From Nilaparvata lugens (taxonomy: Eukaryota; Arthropoda; Insecta; Hemiptera; Delphacidae): DNA of 64,000 nucleotides. How positions within the stretch are numbered: the stretch's first letter is position 1; the number at the start of each line of letters is the position of its first letter. The stretch spans positions 54,021,657 through 54,085,656 of the forward strand of contig NC_052507.1 in the NCBI RefSeq assembly GCF_014356525.2, given 5' to 3'. Under the pieces are notes generated by a model. The model was given only the letters and a program-made list of their open reading frames with translations. It was not told where the DNA came from and did not search any database. A program made the translations under genes and the position numbers. Shown one piece after another: positions 13,351 to 24,753 of the stretch.

Positions 13351-15582
13351 GGCTGAAGAGTTGCTGAATCGATGATAGGGATCGGGTGAAAAAAATTGAT
13401 AGGGAAGGCTGAAGTGTTTGAAGAAATTGATCTCTGGACTGATTTACTTCTTCCACATCATCAATACGCAACTTTGCATAGCAATAGAATTTCATCATCC
13501 AGTTGAATTGAATTCAGCTATTCCAGTCAACCAGCCAGCGTAATTTTATACTGAGGAAAACAGCAGTCACACATGTGCAGTTGGCTCCCTTCTACCTCCC
13601 GCGCCGAACATCTAGGAATCTTCTCATCAGTCCAATACTATAGGTAGTTGCTGAAGATTTTCTAGAGTTGCTATCTTTGAAAATCCTGAATATATGATGG
13701 TGGATTGGTTTTAGAGAATTCTTGGGGAGTGGCTAAAGAGTTGCTGAAGAGTAGCTGGGGAGTTACTGGAGTTGCTATCCTTTAACTATGTTTGAAAATT
13801 CTAAATATTATATAAAACAAGTATAACCATGCAAATGAGAATACATTTCAACAAAAAATGTTTCGAATGAGCATGGCATGACTGTGAAACTGATCAGTGT
13901 TATGCTATCAACTTTTTCTTCCTTCTTCCATCTCTCTTATTTCTTGCCTAATCTTTTCCTTCAACCCATTACTACTTTTCTTCTCCTTATCTTCCCATCT
14001 TAGCCGTATCTTACTTATTACATTGATTCTCAGTCCATCCTCCACCATTTCAAATAAAGTGACCATTGCAGAGTGTAATCCAAATAGCTGCAAACTGGTA
14101 GGACGCATCTTTTTATCGGATTTGAAGAATTGGATGGAAGAACAGCCGAAGCCAATTGAGCCGTGATTCGCAATTCAATTTCTATCGATTCACGTAGAAA
14201 ATCTAACTCTCGAGTCCTATACTGAGATTCACTTTAAACTGTCAGCATTTCTTATGAACAACATCATTGATTCCCATTCAACCCATGTTGGCAATTTTAA
14301 GTGAATCTCACGATGTTAACGTAGCAATGTGGAGATAACGTTCAGAACACTTTGGTGAGTCGTCAGTCTTTGTGACTTGATTCAAAACTTTCTACCGATT
14401 CGAAAAAATATCCTTGTGTATCGAGTCTCAAAAATGTGCGAGAATGCAGCAGAGTCTGACTCGGGTGGTTTGGACTGGAAAATCTCGACCTTGAGGGCTC
14501 GTTTTATTTGTCTATCGTTCCGAAACCTCGAAAGAAAGGACCACGTGACTCGAATCTGGGAAAAATCACGCTTGATTACATTTCTTTTCAAGTCTGACCC
14601 AACTTTCAGTGAACAGATGGAAAAACACAATTTAATCCTCAACTTTTCCCGTTAAGTTTTTTGAGAAGAATGAGATTGAGAATTTTTGAAAAAAGCTTTG
14701 AAAATTGCAATGATGTTCTATCTTCCAATATATAGGAGATTCATTTCTATATTTTTTCAACCCCTTTTTCACCAATACATTCATTCACGTATTCAATTGA
14801 TCTCTTAAACAATAATTTACTCATTTATCAATATACTCATTCACTTATCTAAGAATTTACTCACTTATTGATCAGAAATTCCAATCATGAGAAGAGAAAA
14901 AATCAAAGCTTCAATTACTAAGTTTTATATTTAAATGGTGGATTAAACATTATTTGCATTCATTAAATTTCCAAATATCGGGTTCTGATCGTCATTACGA
15001 GAGTTTTTAGACTGAATATGAACAAGAACTATAAAGCTTATTGTGAATAACAACAAAAATTGTAGAGAAGTAATACAATAATAGGAATAATGAAATTGAA
15101 GAATGGGAAAACCATAATAATTCACCTACATCATGATCATTGATTGTGTGATATTATAGTTTCTCTTGTTGAATAGTGGAGGAAATATTATGTGAGCTAG
15201 TTGAGCGTTACCATCAGAGAGAAGTTAGTACTTATATTTTATTCTCTTTTGTATTTAACTTTTCTTTAATCTTTTATCTTAATGATTATTCTCTCATCTC
15301 TGGTTACCAAGTAACTCACATGATACACGTATCACATTTATCAAGTCCTAGCGTATCACACCATATGACCTTGACTCAATTCCGAGTCACAATCGCTCTT
15401 CACGAGTTGATGACAGCTCGTTATCAGTGATTAATTGCATTCGATAATCGACTTCATCGAGATGATAAATCTCTCAAGTCCATAGCGAACAGCTTGTGTA
15501 TGAATTATTGTAGAGGTGTGAGTTGAGCTGCAATCCGATGGGTCTGTTTGATAGATGAAGAGGATCGATTATTGTATTACGG
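13351..15582. other. GPCR intron 1, part without recognised elements
   Basis: AT-rich intronic DNA. The stretch near 14380-14650 stays open on both strands, but the peptides match no family I know. A CT-rich patch lies near 13910-14000. Confidence 0.45.
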
Positions 15583-17439
15583 ATCTGGTTGATGGAAAAG
15601 TTGTAAAATGGGAGCAGTTGACAGTAGCATATGTACTCACTATACACTTCACCAGCATTGTTAGATAATATTGAGGATGAACTATGTGGTACTACATGCG
15701 AGATGTAGTACTGTAATCCCAGGGTTGATTGCAAATAAATTTCAATAATGCAGACATAAAGATTGTGAAACAAAGGTGAGGAGAGGAGTGAGCGGGGATG
15801 TGTGAGCACATTATTATTGTCAAATGTTTTAATTTATTCCCACTTTTCCATGCAATAGACCTCAGGTGAACAGTAAATTCAGCACAAATAATTGAAATGA
15901 ATTATATGAATGCTCGACTCATTGATGTCATTAAAATCCCATGTTTGTAACTACCAACAATTCAAATCTCATTTCGGAGGATGATGATTAATTATTATGA
16001 TAATATGAGCAGGTGGTATTGAAATTTTCAAGTATACTGAGAAATGCGTGTACAGGGAGTGTTCAACAGGGAGCTAGGGAGCCAGGGACTTGAGCAATGT
16101 ACTTTTCAAATTATCAAATGTTTGCCGACAAGTTGATAATTTTCATTTATTTTCTTAGCTGTTATCTAGCTAAGGTGAACGTGATATTTTCGAGCTCAAA
16201 ATTTAAGTGGTTTTATTCTTTATTTTGTGAATTTAAAGTTTGTTTCATGTTCTTACGAAAGTTTTATTATCAATATATCCAAATTCAAAATTGTTTATAA
16301 TTATTCTAATTTAGACTTTAAGATTGTGATTTGGTGTAGAAATTGAAATGGACATAACCTATGTATAATATTTGGACAATTTGAAACTAAATATTAGGAG
16401 ATTGAAAAAGTCTTGAGCTATAGCCTGTTTTTTCTTTTCCGATCTTTGTATTGTTTGTGCTAACCTAATAAAAAAAAATTGTTATGAAATTTATCTGACA
16501 ACGTTCCATCAAAAACGTGGTTCAAAAAGTCTAGTTTGCAATAGCGTTTTCCACCAGATCCTCACATACTACTTTATGAATGGGAATATCTTATTTTTCA
16601 AAGTTGAGCAAAGTCTCAGAGGTGTCAAATTATAATATCATATTTCTTTCGAAAATATCAAGAACTCTTCACGTTCAGATTGATTGTGTCATAGACTTGC
16701 TCATTGGCGTATGATGTCAATCTTGAATGAAAAAGACTAAGAAATTGTCAAAAGTTTATCAAAGATTGACAATGGTGTAATAACCGAAACCGGTCTTTCT
16801 AAGTATCAATAAATCTGTGGTTTTTGACAATTTCTTAGACTTTTTCATTCAATATGAATAATTACCACAATATCAACTTCTCAACTACACAAAAAGTATT
16901 GTCAATCTACTGACGAGACATATCAACAATACGCTTTCCTCTTGAGTTTGAACTGGATTGTAAAACTGAGTTCCAGCACTAGAGAAACGTAACGCCTACA
17001 CATATGTCTCGCAACGCCAACTCAAAAAGTCAACTTGTTCGTTGTGATCATGTTTAGTTTTCAACAAGCTGGAATCGAATTGCATTGTTCGAACTAATCG
17101 ACAAAACAAATTGAACGCTCCAGCGAATTTTAAGCCAATTTTGAGTCGGAGTGCAAATGTCAAAGGGCGGGGCGGACATCACATCATTACACCAAACTCA
17201 ATTTATTCTCGAGTGTTGTGGATGATTCGTGTGTACATGTTCTATGTTGTTTGTCTATCATTAGGACTTAGCAGCTGTTTGTCCTTTGATTTCAGCGCCA
17301 GTCGAAATCAAATCATTTTTGATTTTTCATTCGACTTGAATAGTACTTTGTTTCTGCACAGACATTTTCAGTTGAACTAACTAATAGTGCTGTGTCCTAG
17401 CTAGGAGAAAACGATAGTTTCAGTTTGTGATTTTCAAGT
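15583..17439. repeat. Duplicated block P, copy 1
   Basis: About 1.86 kb that recurs nearly unchanged at 25547-27400 in the same orientation. It contains a foldback around 16722-16860 (arms TGAATGAAAAAGACTAAG and reverse complement) and most of the left 609-bp repeat flanking the LINE. Differences from copy 2 are a few substitutions and small indels, for example near 16080-16125. Confidence 0.9.
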
Positions 17440-17517
17440 TTTTATTGTCTTGAGAATAGAATCGAATGACTTTTTTTGATGACGTGGCCAAGTTTGCACA
17501 GTAATGCCCACTCTTCC
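16909..17517. repeat. 609-bp direct repeat, left of the LINE
   Basis: Begins ACTGACGAGACATATC and ends CCCACTCTTCC. It is repeated at 22276-22884 with the same length; I saw only two substitutions between the two. An open frame inside it (about 17111-17380) has no ATG start and no recognisable domain, so I do not call a gene. Confidence 0.88.
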
Positions 17518-17719
17518 CGTCGATCCCCCTCCTTCTTCAATAATTCTAATAGCCACAACGATAATAATTGCGATAAAATACAATACGAAAGTGCATATCT
17601 CTTCCCGCGCTTATTGACGCCTGTGACGATCAGCTGTTTTTAGGTGATCCTTGCTTACTGACGTATCCTAGCAACGGTCTGCAGTGCGGCCTCAGCGCCC
17701 GATTTCAAAATAATCTAAA

Positions 17720-19221
17720 ATGAACAAGCCTATGGTGACGCGCAGCAGACGTGAAAGATTGATAAATGGAGGAAACTTAGAACTCAGTAATTTGAAGGAC
17801 GAACTTTGTAATGAGGTAGTAATTGAATTTGCGATAAATATAAGAAGAACACTTGCAATTATTGCCGATTTATGCACAAACGATTCAATCGCTGACTTGA
17901 TTCCAAATATTGTTGAAGTATTAAACAAACTGGATAAGTCTATTTCAGACAATAATGATCTGAGAATAACACTGACGGATATCTCAGATGAAAATAAAGC
18001 ATTGTCTAGGCTTCTGGACGAGGAAAGAAATAAAAGGAAGGTAAATTTTGAGGACTCTCTGTTGTATGAGGATAGACTGAGGAAGAGATTAGACTGTTGA
18101 AATCGCGTATTGAGATTCTAGAGATGGATAAAAAACGACTAAAAGAAGATCTACTGAATAAAACTGCGAAAATTGATATAATCCAAACCGAAAACGATAA
18201 TTTACAGGAGAGAGGAAATATTAATTTTAGAAAGAATGATCCCGGAAATGAAATATTACTATCTCATGATGGCGTCAATCACTCGATTGATAAAGTAGAA
18301 TCTACTGCTACGAAGCAATTGATTGAACTGCACAATAGAAGCTTGGAATATTACAAAGATTACAATAGTAAGATTCAAAAAGAAATTACTGATTTGCAGA
18401 GCTGTTTGGAGGGATGTATAAGAGAAATAAAAGAGGCAGATCGACTCAACATTTCGCTTCAGGAGACAATTGAAGAGTTGAAAAGGGAAGTAACTTTTCT
18501 CCGAAGCCCCCCTTCTAAAGCTATAAAAGGATGTCCACCGACAGAGGACTGCGATGGAAATATCAACATATGGGCTGATAGTCACGGCAGGGGAATCAGA
18601 GAGCTTCTACAACGCTTGCTACCTTCCTATAAGTGCACGGCCTACATTTCTTCTGGGGCCCCGTTTCAAAAACTTTCAAATACTTTTCTTAGTGCAGATC
18701 ATAGTCATCAGTCGAAAAATGATTGGAATATCATAATAGGAGGAACAAATAGTGTAGATAAATATTTTAGTGATAGAGATATTGAAGAATATGCAGATCA
18801 TCTTGTGAGAACTGTAAGAGCAAATTGTGATAAGAATATCATAGTAACCACGGTGCCTTACAGATATGACTTGCAAGCTGACTCAAATGAGAACAAAATG
18901 ATTTCTAAATTGAATCGTGTGATTTGTAGTCTACCTTACATGTTCAATGTAAACATCATCAATATATGGATGTTTGAAAGAAATAAGCACACGCGACATG
19001 GACTTCATATGAATAGAAAGGGAAAGGTCGAACTAAGCAAATTAATTTACAATCAAATCAAGCAGCAGGCAATCAGCGATCAGGTACAGCCGTGTAATCA
19101 TAGGGAAAAAAGTCAATGTTTGAGTAGTAATGCTGATGTCACTTCAGATTATGATAATGAAGAGGAAGCCTATTTGAATTATGAAACTGATAAAGATGTA
19201 TCTCTTGATTTAAACTTGTAA
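17720..19221 (+). CDS. LINE ORF1 protein: coiled coil plus SGNH hydrolase (one frameshift)
   Basis: ORF1 starts at ATG 17720. Its first frame stops at 18100 and the rest continues in the frame open from 18097; the protein becomes continuous if one base is missing around 18075-18095. The N-terminal and central parts are charged and heptad-like, which suggests a coiled coil for self-association. From about 18555 a GDSL/SGNH hydrolase domain follows. Its block I is ADSHGRG with the nucleophile Ser, block III is GGTNS with Asn, and the C-terminal block is RHGLHMNRKGK with the catalytic His. All key residues are present. In related LINEs such ORF1 proteins are thought to bind RNA or membranes/lipids. 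The frame ends ...DLNL followed by TAA, with a slippery heptamer directly before it. Confidence 0.82.
19209..19215 (+). promoter_or_regulatory. Candidate -1 ribosomal frameshift site (TTTAAAC)
   Basis: In the ORF1 frame the bases read GA[T TTA AAC] TTG TAA, a canonical X XXY YYZ slippery heptamer one codon before the stop. The -1 frame has a TGA at 19206-19208, opens at the heptamer and continues into ORF2 without a stop. A weak AU-rich stem (19225-19235 with 19249-19257) could form about 9 bases downstream. Function is inferred. Confidence 0.45.
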
Positions 19222-22152
19222 ACATTGACAAAAATGATAATTTGGCTAATTTTTCAACTAATGTAAGGAATCACTCTAATGTTTCAATTTATCATGCAAG
19301 TAGTATTAAACCTCTAGATAGCGTGAGATATCAGGATTCTGATGTGAATCTACTCTCCTGGAATGTTCAGGGACTAGGTAATAAAATTGATTACCTGGAA
19401 ACTATTTTGCATGAGAATAATACTGAAATTGTATTGTTGAGCGAGCATTGGCTGAAAAAGGATGATATAATCTATGTAAGTGTTGATAGATTCAAGTTAG
19501 GTTCATATTTTGTTAGAAACAATAGAATTCATGGAGGGGCTGCTATCTTTTTGAGAAATGAGCTTGAATTCAGGGAAATAGAGAAAATAAGGGATTTGTC
19601 AGTGGAAATGATATGTGAAGCATGCGCTATTAGAATACCGGAATTGAATATTATTGTTGTATCTGTTTATAGGCCATATAGTGTTTCAACGAGCAATTTT
19701 AGAAAATTCCTAGAGGTGCTTAATGAAATTTTGAGTTATTTGTTTAATTTTAATTGTAATGTTATTTTGGGAGCTGATTTTAATGTCGATTTCAATGTTG
19801 AATCAGAGAACAGAGATGAACTATGTACCTTGTTGGCTAGTTTTAATATGTCTATTACAACTAAGGAAATAACCAGACCAAACATTAATAATATTAATTC
19901 ACAAGGATCGTGTATAGACAACATTGCCACTGATTTACATTTCAGCCGATGGGAGAGTAAAGTATTACATACAATTTTTTCAGATCATTATGCCTTGAGT
20001 CTAAAAGTTAAAATTGAAAAAAAGTCTTGTATCGATAAAAAGAAAAAAACAATACTACTAAGACAAATTAGTGCAGATAGGACAAACCTATTCCTGGCAT
20101 ATCTAGAATCCTTAAACTGGATTTCAGTCTATGAGCTTGATGATATTAGTCATAAAATACAAAAATTTCAAAGCTTGTTTATGGGGGCGGTTAATATGGC
20201 TTATCCGCTAGTTAAAAGGAAGATATATCAGAGTAGAGATTATAATAAATGGTATACACCTGAACTGCAAATGTTAAAAATAAAGTGTGAACAATTATTC
20301 TATTTGTATAAAGACTGCCTTAGTGACACAATAAAAGAGGAGTATAATAATAGTAAAAAGCAATATAAATTAGCAATAAAAAAAGCCAAACTTGAATTTA
20401 ACAGTAAATTTATTTCAGATAGTAAAAACAAAACTAAAGCGGCTTGGGAAATAGTTAACAGACATGTTTGTAGGAATAGTAAATCTTCCAAAATTGAATG
20501 TGATATGCCATCAATGACAAAAATAGATTTTTTATAGATAGAGTGGACAAGCAGATAGGAACCATTCCCAAGAGCAATTTTGATTCCAGCTATTATGTCA
20601 AGAAAATACCACAACCAGTTACGAAGTTCAGCTTCAGTCATGTTAAAGTTGAAGAGGTATTTGCTGCTATTAATGGAATAGGTAACAGTAACTGCTTAGA
20701 TGTATATGGCTTAAACTCTTTTATTGTGAAATTAGCTGCTAATAGGGTCTCTGAAGTATTGACACACTTATTCAATAAATGTATAGACTTTGGCATATTC
20801 CCTGACGGCCTAAAAAAAGTTAAAATGATGCCTACTCATAAGAAAGGTGACAAGTCGAAAATAGAAAATTACAGACCCATTTACATAGTGCAGATATTTT
20901 CCAAGATATTTGAAAAGCTCCTCCACAAGCAACTAGCTGAATACTTCGAAAATAGCAAATTACTATCAAAAAATCAGTACGGATTCAGAAAAAACTTGAG
21001 TACATGCGACAATGTGTTGGATCTAGTACATGATATTATAAGTAGTTTGGAACAAAAGAGAAAAGTTAATCTAAGATCCTTTGATCTGTCACGTGCATTT
21101 GACACAGTAGAGCATGGAAAATTATGTGATAAGCTATCTTACTATGGTCTTGACAGGGCAGCAGTAAATCTCATTGACTCCTATCTCAGCAACAGGCTAC
21201 AATATGTAATTGAAAATGGGGAATTCTCAAGTGGTGAGATGATAAATTTCGGGGTCCCACAGGGATCTATACTGGGACCACTTCTATTTATAATCTATAT
21301 AAATGACTTGCCTAATTTTATCAATGAATGTTGTAATGATAGTCACCCATACCTTTTTGCAGATGATTTAGGACTAAGAGTTAGTGGTCTTAATGAAGCT
21401 TCAATCAACACTACAACTGAGAATTGCACAACAGCAATTGAAGATTGGTGTGCTTCTAACGCTCTATGTCTTAACAAGCTTGAAACAAAGGACCTGCAAT
21501 TCACTTTCAGCAGAAAATCAGAAAAACTCAGTTCCTTCAAATTTCTAGGATTAACACTTGACACCAATCTTAATTGGAAAGATCATGTTCTTGATGTATG
21601 TAGTAAGCTTGCAAAGGGAATTTTCATGTTACGTAGGTTAAGAAATATTGTAAGACATGAGGTGATGATAAATGTATATTATGCTCATATTTATAGTCAT
21701 TTGGCATACGGTATTCAATTGTGGGGAAATAGCTCTATGTCACCGACACTCTTCAAGCTTCAGAAGAAAGCAATAAGAATAATTTGTCATGCGCCACCAC
21801 TGGCAACTTGTAAGCCCTTTTCTTGAACTTAAAAATGTTGACTCTTCCCTCTCTATATATATTTACATGCTTGTTATATATGAGGAAGCATGTGCACAAA
21901 TATACTCTGAATGCCGAGACTCACGATTACAATACAAGAAGTAGGCTAAATATAAGGATTGACTCTCACTATTGGACTACTGCTCAGAAAAATTGGCGTT
22001 ACATGACTATTAAGCTGTTTAATAAATTACCATTTGAGGTTAGAATTATGGATAAAAATCATTTTAAGTCTTTTATAAAGAGAATACTGATTGAAAAGTG
22101 TTTTTACTCTATTGAAGATTATTTGAATTCTGATTTTACAATGAGTAAATAG
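19209..22152 (+). CDS. LINE ORF2: AP-like endonuclease and reverse transcriptase (broken)
   Basis: The frame opens at 19209 and carries an EEP endonuclease with SWNVQGL, LLSEHWL, VSVYRPY, ILGADFN, CIDNIATD and SDHYAL motifs. The first in-frame ATG lies about 120 codons in, behind two of the catalytic motifs. This frame stops at 20535-20537. The RT continues in the -1 frame with YGFRKNLST, LSRAFDTVEHGKL (catalytic Asp), GVPQGSILGPLLF and LFADDLGL (catalytic Asp pair), then KFLGLTLD. A further shift near 21805-21815 leads into the C-terminal part (to 22152). Endonuclease nicks target DNA and RT copies the RNA in target-primed reverse transcription. Two single-base breaks make this copy probably inactive, unless they are sequence errors. 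Confidence 0.88.
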
Positions 22153-22275
22153 AGTTAGAGTGTCTTTAAGTTTGCTACTGTTACATGTTTCTTGTATCAT
22201 TTGTATAATTTTAACCTTATTCTTCTGTAATTTTTTTAGCTACTGTTCTGACGTTGACTTTTGACTTTGACTTTG

Positions 22276-22884
22276 ACTGACGAGACATATCAACAATACG
22301 CTTTCCTCTTGAGTTTGAACTGGATTGTAAAACTAAGTTCCAGCACTAGAGAAACGTAACGCCTACACATATGTCTCGCAACGCCAACTCAAAAAGTCAA
22401 CTTGTTCGTTGTGATCATGTTTAGTTTTCAACAAGCTGGAATCGAATTGCATTGTTCGAACTAATCGACAAAACAAATTGAACGCTCCAGCGAATTTTAA
22501 GCCAATTTTGAGTCGGAGTGCAAATGTCAAAGGGCGGGGCGGACATCACATCATTACACCAAACTCAATTTATTCTCGAGTGTTGTGGATGATTCGTGTG
22601 TACATGTTCTATGTTGTTTGTCTATCATTAGGACTTAGCAGCTGTTTGTCCTTTGATTTCAGCGCCAGTTGAAATCAAATCATTTTTGATTTTTCATTCG
22701 ACTTGAATAGTACTTTGTTTCTGCACAGACATTTTCAGTTGAACTAACTAATAGTGCTGTGTCCTAGCTAGGAGAAAACGATAGTTTCAGTTTGTGATTT
22801 TCAAGTTTTTATTGTCTTGAGAATAGAATCGAATGACTTTTTTTGATGACGTGGCCAAGTTTGCACAGTAATGCCCACTCTTCC
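22276..22884. repeat. 609-bp direct repeat, right of the LINE
   Basis: Same length as 16909-17517. The two differences noticed are G to A near 22335 and C to T near 22670. The shared part of block P copy 2 has the left-copy base at both sites, so the right copy appears to be the derived one. It is followed by unique sequence. Confidence 0.88.
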
Positions 22885-23448
22885 ACTTAAGCACGTCGTT
22901 AGCAAATGATACAAAATACAATAGAGATAACAATAAAAAATGTCAATACATTGTGATAAATATATGAAAGTTTGATAGTTAAATATCAGAAAATAGAAAC
23001 ATGAAATGTTTTCCAATAGACTAAATCACTCCATTCCTAAAAGAGAAGGCAAACAAATATTTTAATGAATATTATCCATTGATGATATCTAATGTAATCT
23101 TTCAAGAGTATAGGGATTAGCTTATACGAAATTCATTAATTTATTTCTGCGAGATCTAGTATGGTTCTGTAGACATAGGAGTCTATAATATTCTCGTAGT
23201 GTTACTGGCTTCAAGGTACCATTTTACTATTTCTTCCAAGTGCATTTCTACAATAAATTTAAAAAAAAATTCAGGAACAAGCACACCCCCCTTTTTATGT
23301 CTATATTGACTGGACTAATGTAAAAGTTCTACATCACCCTCAGCGACAAAAAATAAATTGGATTTCAGTTATTTTAATGAATTTTGGTAGTAATTGGAAT
23401 AAACTGTTAATATACAACAATAATATTTGTATAAGTGGATGTGGGGGA
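22885..23448. other. GPCR intron 1, last part before exon 2
   Basis: AT-rich intronic sequence with no recognised element. It is absent from the second duplicated block, where the sequence jumps from the 609-bp repeat straight to the exon 2 flank. Confidence 0.5.
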
Positions 23449-23498
23449 TTCAAGTGTATTTTTTAGAATTTGTTACGCCTTGTTTTGTGTGCCCTTAG

Positions 23499-23771
23499 GC
23501 GCCTGGCTACTGGGCCCTGACCTGTGCTCGGTGTGGACCACCCTGGACGTGCTCTGCTGCACGGCGTCCATCCTTTCGCTGTGCGTAATCAGCGTGGATC
23601 GCTATATCGGTGTGTCCCGGCCGCTGGCCTATTCACGCATCCTCACCAAACGCAGGGCGCGGTGTCTCATAGCTGCCATATGGGCGCTGGCCCTGGCTAT
23701 TAGCATAGCGCCGCCCCTGGGCTGGAGAGAAGAGCTGGCGCCCGGGGAGTGTCATGTCAACAAGCAATTGG
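23499..23771 (+). CDS. Aminergic GPCR exon 2, complete copy: TM3, TM4, ECL2
   Basis: A 273-bp exon bounded by a pyrimidine-rich acceptor (TGCCCTTAG at 23490-23498) and a strong donor (G|GTAAGT at 23772). The phase matches exon 1 and exon 3. It encodes TM3 with Cys3.25 (LCSVW), the amine-binding Asp3.32 ([14 protein letters not shown]), the DRY motif ([12 protein letters not shown]) and TM4 ([18 protein letters not shown]). ECL2 has a Cys (GECHV) able to form the conserved disulfide. The [18 protein letters not shown] TM3 and APPLGW end resemble vertebrate alpha1-adrenoceptors more than the insect OAMB or beta-type octopamine receptors I recall. This is the only one of three copies with intact frame and both splice sites. 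Copies 2 and 3 differ from it by three synonymous substitutions in the shared part. Confidence 0.92.
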
Positions 23772-23889
23772 GTAAGTTCAGCAAAGTTATACAATGTCAT
23801 ATTTACATCAACCTCCAATCAGCCATGAATAAAATACGAATGTATATAATAGAATAGAATAATTTCTCCACTAAAATTTATTTACACTT

Positions 23890-24420
23890 ATGATTATTCT
23901 TCAATGTAATTGCCGTGAAGGTTTAGGCATTTGTCACCCCAGTGGATCAGCCTCCCAAAACGCTTTCATAAATGCTGCCGCCAAATGAGAGGGCTATGAC
24001 GTTGTTTTGAAGCTCCTCGTTAGTTTGAGAGCTCTGCCCTTGAAGTCATGTCTTGAGTTTCAGGAAAAGCTGAAAGTAACTAGTGGGTTGTAGCCAATTC
24101 AGGTTTGTATGGTGGGTGATTGAAATTATCCCATTTGATTTGCTGGAGAAGCCGTTGCCCCAGCACTGTGAGGACATGTCATGGATCACAACGATTCCGG
24201 AAGTCATTTAACTGACGTCTTCAATTTTCCGATACCATTCACGCACAATATCATCACTCATAATGTCTCCTGCGTGATTTCGAATAATTCTACTTAAGAT
24301 TTATGCTGAACTATTGCCTTTTGCTTGCAAAAACGGATAACGCTACGAACTCGACAACAATCTGGCAGCACGATCGCTGGGCGCTCGGTGAGGATGACAA
24401 GCTGTTCAGCTCTGTGAAAA
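23890..24420 (-). pseudogene. Mariner-type transposase remnant (copy 1)
   Basis: Read on the - strand in broken frames, it gives an N-terminal piece (RSVIRFCKQK, then DIMSDDIVREWYRK) and a C-terminal piece (NHPPYKPELATT, a decayed form of the catalytic HPPYSPDLAPSD motif, then IHWGDKCLNLHGNYIEE). The middle of a typical mariner transposase of about 340 residues is missing and stops interrupt it. It lies antisense in intron 2. Two further copies lie at about 27835-28370 and 30045-30620. Confidence 0.72.
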
Positions 24421-24753
24421 ATCAACGCCCCCCTTACTGCTCTTCTGTGTCTTATGATGTGTGATCGGAGGTTGGAAAACGTTTGACCCTTGTAGATTAC
24501 ACTAGTCATCCCTCTGGGATGGAAGGCTCGCTCATTAACTATCATCATTCAAATTCCATAATTATGATTTTGTCATCATTACATTTTTCACTTTGACGAT
24601 TACCTGAAAGTAGTAGGCTTATCTTGAAGCAATTTTCGTCTCTTTAAGAGACCGCCTTCCTTCAGCTGTTGTCCATTCATGAAGGTATTATTTCAATTAA
24701 CAATTCCATATGACTTTTGTACCCATATATTCAAATTATACTTGTGTTTACAG

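Larger units (their letters stand above)
17518..22275 (+). mobile_element. Non-LTR retrotransposon, CR1-like (esterase-type ORF1)
   Basis: A 4758-bp element in the sense orientation of the GPCR intron. It has a GC-richer 5' leader (17518-17719), ORF1 with coiled coil and SGNH hydrolase, ORF2 with endonuclease and reverse transcriptase, and a 3' end made of short TTGACT-like repeats (about 22253-22275) instead of poly(A). CR1/L2-type elements are known for esterase ORF1 proteins and microsatellite-like 3' tails, so I place it there; assignment to a named clade needs a tree. It looks nearly full length. Coding breaks at about 18075-18095, 20534 and 21805-21815 each look like loss of one base. 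It is flanked by 609-bp direct repeats, far longer than a usual target-site duplication. Confidence 0.9.

Noticed and set aside
14377..14655. Open frames on both strands at the same place
   Set aside because: No domain resemblance, no splice signals that fit a neighbour; overlapping open frames on both strands suggest chance or a repeat.
17111..17380. 89-codon frame, repeated at 22478 and 27072
   Set aside because: It starts at TTG, lies in the 609-bp repeat, and is cut short by a stop in one copy; repetition reflects duplication, not selection.
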